Positions 44,844 through 52,755 of a DNA stretch of 64,000 nt are shown here, one piece after another (position 1 is the first letter of the stretch; every line of letters starts with the position of its first letter). Under the pieces are notes generated by a model. It had not been told where the DNA came from. It saw only the letters and a program-made list of their open reading frames with translations, and ran no database searches. The stretch is from Tautonia sociabilis. GTDB lineage: Bacteria; Planctomycetota; Planctomycetia; Isosphaerales; Isosphaeraceae. The position numbers were made by a program, and so were the translations under genes. The stretch is from assembly GCF_003977685.1 (NCBI RefSeq), contig NZ_RYZH01000019.1:1-64000 (forward strand). The letters are read 5' to 3'.

Positions 44844-46109
44844 TCAGAACACCATCTTTCTCAGGCTCGACCCACGCCGCACCTTGAAATCGCAGTCCAG
44901 GTAGGCATGCAGGACGATCTCGTTGTAACTCGCCCTTGTGTAGGGATCGACAACGACCTCGGCGCCACTACCCCAAAGGGCCACGACCCCAGCATCGGCG
45001 AAGTCGCCGAAGAAGATTGCTGTCAGATTGGTGGACGACCCCGACGAAATGTCCGTCGGGACGAAGTTGCTCTCAACCGCCTCGTAACCGTTGACGAATC
45101 CGTCCTCCATCACGAACGACGGAACCTCCGTCCCGAGCCTCGGAGTCATCTTCAGAGTCTTCCCACCCTTCGGCGAAGTCAGATACTTCATCTCGCCAGG
45201 GGCTTTGGACTCTTTGACCAGACGCTCCAACTCCAAAAGATCGGTGTAGGCGATCGACGCTCCAGCCTTGCTCACGACGGCCACCGAGGAGTCATGCAGG
45301 AAGCCCGTCGGCTCCTCTCCACTCCCACTTCCGGCGATCACCGCAGCGTCCAACGACTCGGCCAAAGCCGCCTTCAGGTCGTCCATCAACGTCGCCTCGA
45401 CATCGTAGCTGCTCTGCTTGAGCAACTGCCGAGAAAACGTCACCGAGGCACAGAGAGCCCTCGGGGCCAGCGTCACAGAGCCGATCGTCACGTTGCTACC
45501 AGTCACCTGATCGCCCTCAGCGACCCATTGGCCACTGGAGCCAGCCGTCACCTTCGGCAAAACGAGTTTGCCTTCGATGTCGGGCATGATCTTCACGCCC
45601 AACTTGCCGATGACGCTCGACTTCCGCAGGTAGGACAAGATGTCCTCATACTGCTCCGTCAACATCCCAGCACCATTCGTGCGATTCACCGCACGGGTCT
45701 GCAAGGGAAGCAGGAACGAATTCGGCCCCCTCAGTTGGCGCCCGTCCCTACGGGCCAGATCCCGAGTCACCTGCTCCGAGGCGTCGTCCAATCGACCCTG
45801 CTCGGCGAGCGACCGCACCGCCTTGAATAGCGAGAACTCTCCACCGAAGCGATTGGCATACTTGTCATCGAAGACCGGGGCCTTGCGAGGCCGCAACTCC
45901 AGTTGACGCATCTCCTCTTCCATCGCCGGGGGCAAGTGTCCCTCGACCTCGACGATCTTTGCCTTCAACTCCTCGATCTCCGCCTTGATCCGATCGACCT
46001 CGGCACGCTCTTGAGGAGTGAACTCCCGTGTCTCAAGCCGAGCCCGATACTGACGCAACTCCACCATCTTGCCGTTGAGGCGATGCCTCAGCGTATTCAT
46101 GTCATCCAT
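44844..46109 (-). CDS. HK97-type major capsid protein
   Basis: A 421-residue phage capsid protein from ATG 46109 (the frame is open to 46178 but ATG 46109 starts the helical region). Residues about 5-60 form a charged coiled coil (LRHRLNGKMVELRQYRARLE), the delta/scaffold domain that protects and is normally cleaved from HK97 capsids. The shell domain includes LTEQYEDILSYLRKSSVIGKLG, GSVTLAPRALCASVTFSRQLLKQSS, LAESLDAAVIAGSGSGEEPTGF and YTRASYNEIVLHAYLDCDFKVRR, the classic fold for this family. No prohead protease or portal gene is near. A capsid gene in so small an element suggests it builds its own shell, perhaps with helper-phage tails. Confidence 0.92.
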   Translation of the reverse strand: MDDMNTLRHRLNGKMVELRQYRARLETREFTPQERAEVDRIKAEIEELKAKIVEVEGHLPPAMEEEMRQLELRPRKAPVFDDKYANRFGGEFSLFKAVRSLAEQGRLDDASEQVTRDLARRDGRQLRGPNSFLLPLQTRAVNRTNGAGMLTEQYEDILSYLRKSSVIGKLGVKIMPDIEGKLVLPKVTAGSSGQWVAEGDQVTGSNVTIGSVTLAPRALCASVTFSRQLLKQSSYDVEATLMDDLKAALAESLDAAVIAGSGSGEEPTGFLHDSSVAVVSKAGASIAYTDLLELERLVKESKAPGEMKYLTSPKGGKTLKMTPRLGTEVPSFVMEDGFVNGYEAVESNFVPTDISSGSSTNLTAIFFGDFADAGVVALWGSGAEVVVDPYTRASYNEIVLHAYLDCDFKVRRGSSLRKMVF

Positions 46110-46110
46110 C

Positions 46111-46131
46111 GTTTCACCACTTTGGTAAAAC
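46111..46131. promoter_or_regulatory. Inverted repeat directly upstream of the capsid start codon
   Basis: GTTTCACCA and TGGTAAAAC (8 of 9 complementary) separated by 3 bases, ending 2 bases from the capsid ATG on the minus strand. It could be an operator or an RNA hairpin that hides the ribosome site, which is otherwise weak here. Confidence 0.4.
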
Positions 46132-46263
46132 CGTTGTCTGCATTGAGCATGGGCCAGCCTTCCAAGGTGTAGACGCAAGGGACTCCGGCCAACGATCCGC
46201 CATCGGTATGGACACTCGGCAGACCACTCGACAGTATTTAGTGGTACCTGGGGCGTCTTCGTT

Positions 46264-46674
46264 TTACCACGCCATCAACTTCGCAATCGGATCATCCTCG
46301 TGACGCTCCACACGCTCCACCGCCTTGCGTGAGGCCGGCGTCATGCCAAGCGCATTGAGACACTTGAGCATCTCCCTAGATGCAGTATTGCTGATGTTGA
46401 CGCTCGGATTCGGCTTGATCGCCCCGGTCTTTGTCGTAATCACCTGGCCGTGCTCGGCAACGTGCTCGTTCGCCTGCGTCCACGACCCGTGCCACCTCGC
46501 ATACAAGGCGATGATGTCCACGTCCGCAGCCGACAGCAGACCGGCGTCATGCAAGACGTTGGCGACTCGCACGAACTCGGTACGCTCCGTGTCGCTCAGA
46601 TGGCCGGGCGGATCGGGGATCGGCGATGACTTGGCTCTGGATCTGATCTTCGGCTTTGGACCACGTTTGTTCAT
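46264..46674 (-). CDS. P27-family phage terminase small subunit
   Basis: A 136-residue DNA-packaging recognition protein. It begins MNKRGPKPKIRSRAKSSPIP, the GPK-type basic start of the P27 (HK97/TerS) group, then PPGHLSDTERTEFVRVANVLHDAGLLSAADVDIIALYARWHGSW and TKTGAIKPNPSVNISNTASREML, which match that family. The C-terminus is charged. Starts at ATG 46674 after an AT-rich leader with no obvious ribosome site. No large terminase subunit follows: the next gene (minus strand) is the capsid 155 bases away, so packaging would need a helper's motor. It may also redirect packaging, as satellite small terminases do. Confidence 0.85.
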   Translation of the reverse strand: MNKRGPKPKIRSRAKSSPIPDPPGHLSDTERTEFVRVANVLHDAGLLSAADVDIIALYARWHGSWTQANEHVAEHGQVITTKTGAIKPNPSVNISNTASREMLKCLNALGMTPASRKAVERVERHEDDPIAKLMAW

Positions 46675-46852
46675 GATGTATGTAGTAAATTAGGTGTTTT
46701 GGAACGTCTATAAAATTGGTAAAGGCAGTCCCGTCCTTCTAGTAGGGCAGGACTCCATCCTCGGACCCTTATCCCCCTCTCACTTCCACTCAATCGAATG
46801 TGGAGTTACAAGCAACATCTAGGACGTGATCGCCACCATCGGCACTGACGAT

Positions 46853-46877
46853 AGGGTGTGAGTTAAACTCACACCCT
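46853..46877. repeat. Perfect 25-bp palindrome
   Basis: Arms AGGGTGTGAGTT and its exact complement around a single central A. A hairpin of 12 base pairs has no loop room, so it is more likely a protein-binding site (operator or origin) than a terminator. Confidence 0.85.
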
Positions 46878-47066
46878 TGATGGCGTCGGCCCATCCATGC
46901 AATCATTGCGTTTGTGTTGTCGTGTGCTTGTAACTCGATGTCTGCACTTCCTGACGCTCCAGGACGCTCAAGGTTGCGTCGTGGGGCCGCTTGGCTCTCT
47001 TTGTCGGCCCCTCGATCCCGATGGCTCTGGCGGGCTCCTGGGGCTCTGGGGAGGCGGTAGGGGCAT

Positions 47067-47083
47067 CCTCAGTTGAACTGAGG
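47067..47083. repeat. Perfect 17-bp palindrome
   Basis: Arms CCTCAGTT and AACTGAGG around a central G. It contains the GTT/AAC centre also seen in the 25-base palindrome (AGTT-A-AACT), so the two may be bound by the same element-encoded protein. Confidence 0.7.
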
Positions 47084-47224
47084 GAAGGACGGCCACAGCA
47101 CAGACAAGGAGGAGATACCTGTCCTCTTTATGTTTGGTGTTAAGTGCGGGGGACAGAAGGAACACTCTGTCTTCTTTTAGTGTGCGCCTTTTGGATGGCC
47201 CCGATGATGACTCGGGCTTTAGCG

Positions 47225-48925
47225 TCAAGCCGTCTGGGATGCTTGTCTGTGGTGGCTCCTGAACTCGGCCAACGTCTCGGGCGTCATGGCGTACAGGGAC
47301 GAGGCGGTCCCGCTGCGGTACTTCCCCTTGTACGGCTCGATGATCCCGGCGTCCCTCAGATACTTCTTATACTCGATCTGCTGGTGAGCGTCCTTGCTGC
47401 CGGCCATGAGGTTCAGATCGTCGGTGTTGATGCGACAATGGCCGTGGTGATCCCAGAGGCAGTTGAGGAAGCGTCGGGCGAAGCGGACGAACGGGTATTC
47501 GCCGTCACGCTTCCTCATCCTGATCGGCTTCCTCTCGGTCTTGGGGACGAACTCGGCGATGGACTCGGCGATCTCCGAGGGAGTCTCCGCCTTCCTGCTG
47601 GCGAGGTCGGCGATGATCTGGGCAAGCCGATTCTCGATCTCCGAGGGGAGAGGGTCATCCCTTAGTACCAAACATAAAGAAGACAGAGTATCTCTCTCTG
47701 TCTCTGTGCTTTCGACCTCCGCCCCCATGATCTGGGCCACCTCGATCAGACGCCGATACTTGCCGCTGGATCGCTTCTGCCTGATCTTGGCGAAGACCTC
47801 CAACGACTCGGCACACTTCTTCTTCGCCGACTTGACCGCCCTCTTCACCTGCGACTCGACATCGGCCACCTTGCCCTCATTGAGCCGTTCCACGTGGCCG
47901 TTGTGCCTCTCCTGCACCCAGGCGAAGAGCAGATCGGCGATGATCTTCTCATCACGATCCGAGTACAACTCCACCCACCAGAGCCACGCCGCCAACTCCC
48001 CGACGATGACGCCCAGGTCGTCACCCTCTTGGAGCCCATGACGGGCCACGTGCTCCACCCAAAGCGGCCATTCCCGATGCCGATGGGACGGACGCCAGGA
48101 CGCCCCCATCTCTTCCATGTCGATCGACCCGAATTCGGCAGACGTTGGAGTTGGAGTTGGAGTTGGAGTGGACGACTCCCAATCCCTCGGTACTTGGGAG
48201 CCGAGCCGACGCAGGTCTTTGACCTTCAGGCGTGTGGTGTTCATCAGGTCGTGCGGACGGTCGAACGCCTCGACCGGGATCTTCGCCAGGGAGCCGCCCG
48301 TGATGTCGAGCAGGTCGTACTTCGCCTCTCCCCAATGGAAGGTCCGAGGCTTGCCCTTCACCTCGATCATCTCGATGTCCCAACCGTGTACCGAGTGCTG
48401 GTACTTCAGCCACTTCTCCAGCCCGTTCGCACCGTCCAGGACGGCCTGTACTCCAACATCGAACTTGTCCACGACGATGTAGGCGTGGGCGCCCCTGCCA
48501 TTGGTCGATCGACTCCAGAACAATCCGGGGAACCCGTTCTCGGTCAGCCACTCGACGCAGGACACCGCCCCGGCGAACGACCCCGACTTGTGACAATCGA
48601 CATCGATCTTCAGCAGCGTCTCGGGCGTCTTGATCCGGCCATCGCCGTAGAAGTAGAAGATCCTCTCTCCTGCCATGTGCTCGGCGTACATGCGGTCGTC
48701 AATCCTCGGGAAGTCGATCCGCCGATCTCGGGTACGACAGGCACGGAAGGCGTTGATGACCTGCTTGTTGGTGATCTGGCGGAAAACCGTCTTGTCCGCC
48801 CACGACCATCCGTACTGGTAGGGGTACGTCCGCTTGCGAATCCAGGTCAGCACCTCTTTTTCAGCCGACCTCTTGAGTTTTCTAGACCCATCAACGATAT
48901 TATACTTGGACAGTTTTGACACCAT
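47225..48925 (-). CDS. Primase-polymerase-like replication protein of the element
   Basis: A 566-residue protein starting at ATG 48925 (AAGGA 7 bases upstream). Motifs in residues about 100-170 fit an archaeo-eukaryotic primase (PrimPol) active site: LKIDVDCHKSGS (DxD metal ligands), FWSRSTNGRGAHAYIVVDKF (RG-x-H motif) and PRTFHWGEAKYDLL. A TPTPTPTPT linker from a repeated GGAGTT-type DNA unit follows near 260. The C-terminal half (about 280-560) is helical and charged, ending with a winged-helix-like PFVRFARRFLNCLWDH and DAHQQIEYKKYLRDAGIIEPYKGKYRSG, possibly DNA-binding. No helicase Walker motif is visible. It probably primes or drives replication of the element. Confidence 0.75.
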   Translation of the reverse strand: MVSKLSKYNIVDGSRKLKRSAEKEVLTWIRKRTYPYQYGWSWADKTVFRQITNKQVINAFRACRTRDRRIDFPRIDDRMYAEHMAGERIFYFYGDGRIKTPETLLKIDVDCHKSGSFAGAVSCVEWLTENGFPGLFWSRSTNGRGAHAYIVVDKFDVGVQAVLDGANGLEKWLKYQHSVHGWDIEMIEVKGKPRTFHWGEAKYDLLDITGGSLAKIPVEAFDRPHDLMNTTRLKVKDLRRLGSQVPRDWESSTPTPTPTPTSAEFGSIDMEEMGASWRPSHRHREWPLWVEHVARHGLQEGDDLGVIVGELAAWLWWVELYSDRDEKIIADLLFAWVQERHNGHVERLNEGKVADVESQVKRAVKSAKKKCAESLEVFAKIRQKRSSGKYRRLIEVAQIMGAEVESTETERDTLSSLCLVLRDDPLPSEIENRLAQIIADLASRKAETPSEIAESIAEFVPKTERKPIRMRKRDGEYPFVRFARRFLNCLWDHHGHCRINTDDLNLMAGSKDAHQQIEYKKYLRDAGIIEPYKGKYRSGTASSLYAMTPETLAEFRSHHRQASQTA

Positions 48926-48985
48926 GACTTTTTCCTTTGCTGTTGTGGTGCTCCTCTTGATGCTTGGCGGCATCGATCACATCAG

Positions 48986-49024
48986 GCCCCTGTGAGGAGT
49001 GGAGACCTCACAGGGGCTTTCTTT
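48986..49024 (+). terminator. Strong intrinsic terminator on the plus strand
   Basis: A 12-base-pair stem (GCCCCTGTGAGG / CCTCACAGGGGC) with an 8-base loop, 48986-49017, followed by TTTCTTTT. Its tail points rightward, against the minus-strand genes on both sides. It would block plus-strand transcripts reading from the primase region toward the HTH gene, or shape the minus-strand leader of the primase gene. Confidence 0.8.
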
Positions 49025-49225
49025 TCAACTCTTCCGTGGCCGTCCAACACGTACAGTCCGGCCCACCTGACTCTCCACCCACGCCATCGGCACGAGCCGA
49101 CGGCCGCCGATCTTCACCGAGGGCAATTCGCCACGCCACGCCCACTCATACACCGTCTGGCGATGGACACCGAGCCTCTCCCTCGCCTCTGCCATACTCA
49201 CGTACCTGTCCCTAGACATGTCCAT
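49025..49225 (-). CDS. xis: MerR/excisionase-type helix-turn-helix protein
   Basis: A 66-residue DNA-binding protein. ATG 49225 follows GGAGGAGGTG, the strongest ribosome site in the element. It has the winged-helix layout of the HTH_17/excisionase group: VSMAEARERLGVHRQTVYEWAWRGELPSVKIGGRRLVP. Such proteins act as recombination directionality factors and regulators. It is nearest the right attachment site and on the same strand as the primase gene, from which it is separated by about 100 bases with a hairpin. The C-terminus is basic. Confidence 0.88.
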   Translation of the reverse strand: MDMSRDRYVSMAEARERLGVHRQTVYEWAWRGELPSVKIGGRRLVPMAWVESQVGRTVRVGRPRKS

Positions 49226-49623
49226 GCAACACCTCCTCCGTATAGTAGGGTCTGATAGGTGGAATTTACACAAAAACAATCCAGGACGAGAGGAACGGGA
49301 CTCTTTGCCCTCCCTCTGCCCAGACTCCCTAGATCGCCTGGAATTACTGGATTGCCGATTTCGCAACCGGACGGCGATCCTCTCCCTGTCAGCGTGCTCG
49401 GCAGGGTGGCAAAGTTGGTCGTGACGATCTTCGCCTAGTCGGGCAGGGTCTCGACCCCCTTCCCTCACCCCTCCCAATGGGCGATTATGAGAGCCGAGCC
49501 GACCATCTAGCCGACCAATCTGGTACACCCTCTGGTACAGGGCAACTGGTACAAAAATGGTACAGAAACGAATGAGTCAAACGCATTACAGGAAAAGGAC
49601 TTGCGGAACGGCGAGGCCGACCC
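49226..49623. other. Right-end region of the element with arm sites
   Basis: Almost 400 bases with no supported gene. It holds the HTH promoter region, the four TGGTACA sites (49521-49564) and, at the end, the element-supplied leader of the P-type ATPase gene, in which GGCGAGG lies about 7 bases before ATG 49624. Confidence 0.6.
49521..49564 (+). promoter_or_regulatory. Right cluster of four TGGTACA sites
   Basis: TGGTACA at 49521, 49533, 49547 and 49558, all in the same orientation at 12, 14 and 11-base steps. Spacing close to one DNA turn places them on nearly one face of the helix. Together with the left cluster they fit arm-type integrase sites. They lie 70-115 bases from attR and upstream of the ATPase start. 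Confidence 0.75.
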
Positions 49624-52600
49624 ATGCACCGTGAGTACCACCCGGACGACATGCAGCACCTGCGCGCCCACGCCTTCGAGGCGGCCGGGGCGCTCGACGA
49701 CCACGACCACCACCACCGCGCCGAGCACCGCCGGCTCTACGCGATCACGGCGGTGCTCGGCGCGCTGATCGGCCTGGACCTGCTGCTCCGGTACTCGGCT
49801 CCCTCCTGGAGGACGCCGTTCGGGGTAAGCCCGATCTGGGTGGCGGCGCTGATCGGCTCGGCCCGGATCGTCTACCAGGCGTTGGAGGCGATGGTCAAGG
49901 GATCCGTCGGCGCCGACGTCGCCCTGGCGGTGGCGGCCTTGGCGGCCCTGGCGCTGCGAGAGCCGTTCGTGGCGGCCGAGGTCGTCTTCATCGCCCTGGT
50001 GGGAGAGGTGCTGGAAGCGGTCACGGCCGACCGGGCCCTGCGGTCGATCCGTCGGCTGTTCGACCAGGCCCCTCGGGTCGCCCGGGTCCGGCGGGGGGGG
50101 CAGTTGGTCGAGGTGCCGCCGCACGAGGTGCAACGGGGGGAGGTCGTGGTCGTCTCGGCCGGGGAGCGCATCCCGGTCGACGGCGCGATCGTCTCCGGGA
50201 GAACCTCGATCGACCAGTCGGCTCTGACCGGCGAGTCGATCCCGGTCGACCGCGGCCCGGGAGAACGCGTCTTCACCGGGACGATCAACCAGTTCGGCCA
50301 GATCGAGGTCCGGGCCGATCGGGTCGGGCACGAATCGACGTTTGGGCAGGTCCTCAAACTCGTGGCCGACGCTCAGCGGCGCAAGGCCCCGCTGCACCGG
50401 ACGGCCGACCGGCTGGCCCGCTCCTTCCTGCCGGTCGTTTTCGCCGCGGCGGGGCTAACGGTCGCGGCCGGGCTGCTGCTCGGATGGCCGGACACCGGGC
50501 AGCGGGCGGTGGCGGTGCTGGTGGTCGCCTGCCCGTGCGCCCTGATCCTGGCGACCCCCGCCGCCGTGATGGCGAGCATGGCCTGGCTGGCCCGGCATGG
50601 AATCGTCATCAAGGGAGGGGCGGCCCTGGAGCGTCTGTCCCGGTGCGACACGATCGCCTTCGACAAGACCGGCACGCTCACCCTCGGCCGCCCGGAGCTG
50701 ACCACCATCGAGGCGGTCGACGGCCGACCCGCCGAGGAGGTGTTGACCCTTGCCGCGGCCGCCGAGCGCGGCGGCCGTCACCCGCTCGCCGAGGCGGTGG
50801 TGACGGCCGCCGAGGCCAGGGGCCTGACCATCCCCGAGGTTGAGGAGGCCGCCGCCCTCCCCGGGGCCGGGGTCGAGGCGAGGCTGGCCGGCGACGGCCG
50901 ATCCGTGCTGGTCGGCAACCGCCGCCTGATGATCGAGCGCGGCGTGCCGATCGACGAGGAGGTCGACGCGCTCCTCGCCCGGCTCGACGCCAGCGGCGAG
51001 ACGCCCTTGCTGGTGGCCGAGGAGGGCCGAGTCGTCGGAATGCTGGGGGCCCGCGACTCGGTTCGTCGGGAGGCGCACGACGTCGTCCACGACCTGAAGC
51101 ACCTGGGGTTTTCCGCCGTCGCCCTGCTCACCGGGGACCGGCGGCCGGCGGCCGAGGCGGTCGCCAAGCTCGTGCACATCAAGGCGGTCGAGGCCGAGTT
51201 GCTGCCCGCCGACAAGGCCTCCTGGATCCGGGAGCGACAGGCCGAGGGGCGCCGGGTGGCGATGGTCGGCGACGGCATCAACGACGCCCCCGCCCTGGCC
51301 GCCGCCGACGTCGGAATCGCCCTCGCCGGGCCGGGGGCCGACCTGGCGGCCGAGGCGGGCGACGTGCTGCTGATGGGAGAGCCCCTGGCCGCGCTCCCCG
51401 ACTTCGTGAAGCTCTCTCGAGCCACGGTGCGGGTGATTCGCCAGAACATCCTCGTCTTCGCGTTCGGCCTGAACGCGACGGCGATCGCGCTGGCGATGCT
51501 GGGCGTGCTCGGCCCGGTGGCGGCGGCGATCCTGCACCAGGCGGGCTCCCTGCTGGTCCTGCTCAACGCGATGCGGCTGCTCGCCTTCGGGGACTGGCAC
51601 GAAGGCCCGCCGTTCCGGCAGATCCGGGCGGCGGCTCGGGCGATCGACGCCTGGGACGACCGGATCGACCTGGGAGCCGCGATCGATCGGGCCTGGACGC
51701 ATCGCCGAGCCTGGATCGCGGCGGCCTCAGCGGTCGGGGTGATCTCATATGCGGGATCGGGGCTGACGGCGGTGGGCCCCGAGGAGGTCGGCCTGGTACG
51801 TCGGCTCGGCCGGTTCGAGGCGGCCCTCGGGCCGGGCCTGCACCTGCGATGGCCCCGACCGATCGAGCGAGTCGACCTGCTGGAACCGGATCGGGTGCGG
51901 GGGGTGACGGTCGGCTACCGGCCGGTGGGAGAGCGATCCCCCTCCGCCGGCTTCCGCTGGGAGAGCGGTCATGACCGGCTCGACGCCATCTCGGGAGAGG
52001 AGGCCCTCCTGATGACCGGCGACGGCCGACTCGTCGAGCTGATGGCGACGGTCCAGTATCGCCTTGGCCGCTCGATCGACGACCTCAAGGCATTCGCCTT
52101 CGGGGTCGAGGAAGCGGAGCCGGCGCTCCGATCCCTGGCGGAGGCCAGCCTCCGCGAGGTCGTCGGCCGTCGGCCGCTGGACGAGCTGCTGACCGCCTCC
52201 CGAGGAGAGGCCGAGCGGGCCACGACCGACGCCCTGCGACGACGGGCCGACGCGATCGGCCTGGGGGTCGAGATCATCCGCGTCTTTTTCCGAGACGCCC
52301 ACCCCCCGCTGCCGGTGGTCGACGCCTACCGAGACGTCTCCCGGGCCGGCCGGGACGCCGAGGCCCTCGCCAACGCCGCCCGATCCGACCGGGCCGAGCG
52401 GCTGGCCGAGGCCCGGGGGACGGCCGCCGCCACTCTCGCCGCCGCCTCGGCCGACCGCCGAGCCGCCGTCGCCCTCGCCTCGGCTCGGGCCGAGGCCTTC
52501 CTCGCCCTGCATTCCGCCCGGTCCTCCTCGCCGGGGATCACCGACCATCGGCTCTTCGCGGACGCCGTCGAGGCCGCCGTGGTCGATCGGCCCAAGATCA

Positions 52601-52755
52601 TCCTCGACCGCCCCCGGACCGGCCAGCGCCGTCACCTCATCCTTTCCGACGCCGCCTCCCCCCTGCCCGATTGGCCCCTGGCCGACCCGCCCCCCGCGAG
52701 GATCTCCGGGCCCGGCTCGCCCTCGACCGATCCTCCCGCCGTGCCCAACCCATGA
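49624..52755 (+). CDS. P1B-type metal ATPase fused to an HflK-like SPFH domain
   Basis: A 1043-residue fusion. Residues about 1-690: cation-translocating P-type ATPase with a His-rich N-terminus (DDHDHHHRAEHRR), TGES around 202, CPC metal-translocation motif (VACPCAL) around 302, phosphorylation site DKTGT near 346, HP motif (GGRHPLAEA) and GDGINDAP near 549. Residues about 715-960: SPFH/band 7 domain beginning VGPEEVGLVRRLGRFEAALGPGLHLRWP and continuing VMATVQYRLGR-like strands, as in HflK. The rest is Ala-rich and disordered. The ATPase half probably exports Cu, Zn, Cd or Co; the SPFH half is a membrane scaffold. The ATG and first four codons come from the integrated element. Its stop overlaps the next start (ATGA). 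Confidence 0.88.
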   Translation: MHREYHPDDMQHLRAHAFEAAGALDDHDHHHRAEHRRLYAITAVLGALIGLDLLLRYSAPSWRTPFGVSPIWVAALIGSARIVYQALEAMVKGSVGADVALAVAALAALALREPFVAAEVVFIALVGEVLEAVTADRALRSIRRLFDQAPRVARVRRGGQLVEVPPHEVQRGEVVVVSAGERIPVDGAIVSGRTSIDQSALTGESIPVDRGPGERVFTGTINQFGQIEVRADRVGHESTFGQVLKLVADAQRRKAPLHRTADRLARSFLPVVFAAAGLTVAAGLLLGWPDTGQRAVAVLVVACPCALILATPAAVMASMAWLARHGIVIKGGAALERLSRCDTIAFDKTGTLTLGRPELTTIEAVDGRPAEEVLTLAAAAERGGRHPLAEAVVTAAEARGLTIPEVEEAAALPGAGVEARLAGDGRSVLVGNRRLMIERGVPIDEEVDALLARLDASGETPLLVAEEGRVVGMLGARDSVRREAHDVVHDLKHLGFSAVALLTGDRRPAAEAVAKLVHIKAVEAELLPADKASWIRERQAEGRRVAMVGDGINDAPALAAADVGIALAGPGADLAAEAGDVLLMGEPLAALPDFVKLSRATVRVIRQNILVFAFGLNATAIALAMLGVLGPVAAAILHQAGSLLVLLNAMRLLAFGDWHEGPPFRQIRAAARAIDAWDDRIDLGAAIDRAWTHRRAWIAAASAVGVISYAGSGLTAVGPEEVGLVRRLGRFEAALGPGLHLRWPRPIERVDLLEPDRVRGVTVGYRPVGERSPSAGFRWESGHDRLDAISGEEALLMTGDGRLVELMATVQYRLGRSIDDLKAFAFGVEEAEPALRSLAEASLREVVGRRPLDELLTASRGEAERATTDALRRRADAIGLGVEIIRVFFRDAHPPLPVVDAYRDVSRAGRDAEALANAARSDRAERLAEARGTAAATLAAASADRRAAVALASARAEAFLALHSARSSSPGITDHRLFADAVEAAVVDRPKIILDRPRTGQRRHLILSDAASPLPDWPLADPPPARISGPGSPSTDPPAVPNP
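49636..49660 (+). repeat. Right attachment repeat (attR core)
   Basis: The same 25 bases as 43098-43122. Here it is codons 5-13 of the P-type ATPase gene and keeps the frame open, so integration leaves the gene translatable. Confidence 0.9.

Larger units (their letters stand above)
46675..47224. other. 550-base AT-richer intergenic region with palindromes
   Basis: No convincing gene; a TTG-start frame 46968-47228 has no ribosome site. It holds a perfect 25-base palindrome at 46853-46877 and a 17-base palindrome at 47067-47083. It also holds one copy (about 47090-47145) of an imperfect inverted repeat whose partner lies in the primase gene. This cluster between packaging and replication genes could be an operator, a packaging site or the element's replication origin. 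Confidence 0.6.
43098..49660. mobile_element. Compact integrated element, satellite-like, about 6.5 kb
   Basis: Bounded by a 25-bp perfect direct repeat (43098-43122 and 49636-49660). Gene order: tyrosine integrase (plus strand), HK97-type capsid protein, P27-type small terminase subunit, primase-polymerase-like protein and HTH excisionase-like protein (all minus strand). It contains several AT-rich intergenic stretches unlike the flanks. No large terminase, portal, prohead protease, tail or lysis gene is seen, so it cannot form a phage alone. It could be a phage satellite that uses a helper, or a decayed prophage. The genes have intact frames, which argues against simple decay. Insertion is in the 5' end of a P-type ATPase gene. 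Confidence 0.88.

Noticed and set aside
46968..47228. TTG-start frame of 86 codons between the P27 and primase genes
   Set aside because: No ribosome site and Ser/Pro-rich tail; the KHKEDR-like similarity with another frame near 47660 comes from the DNA repeat.
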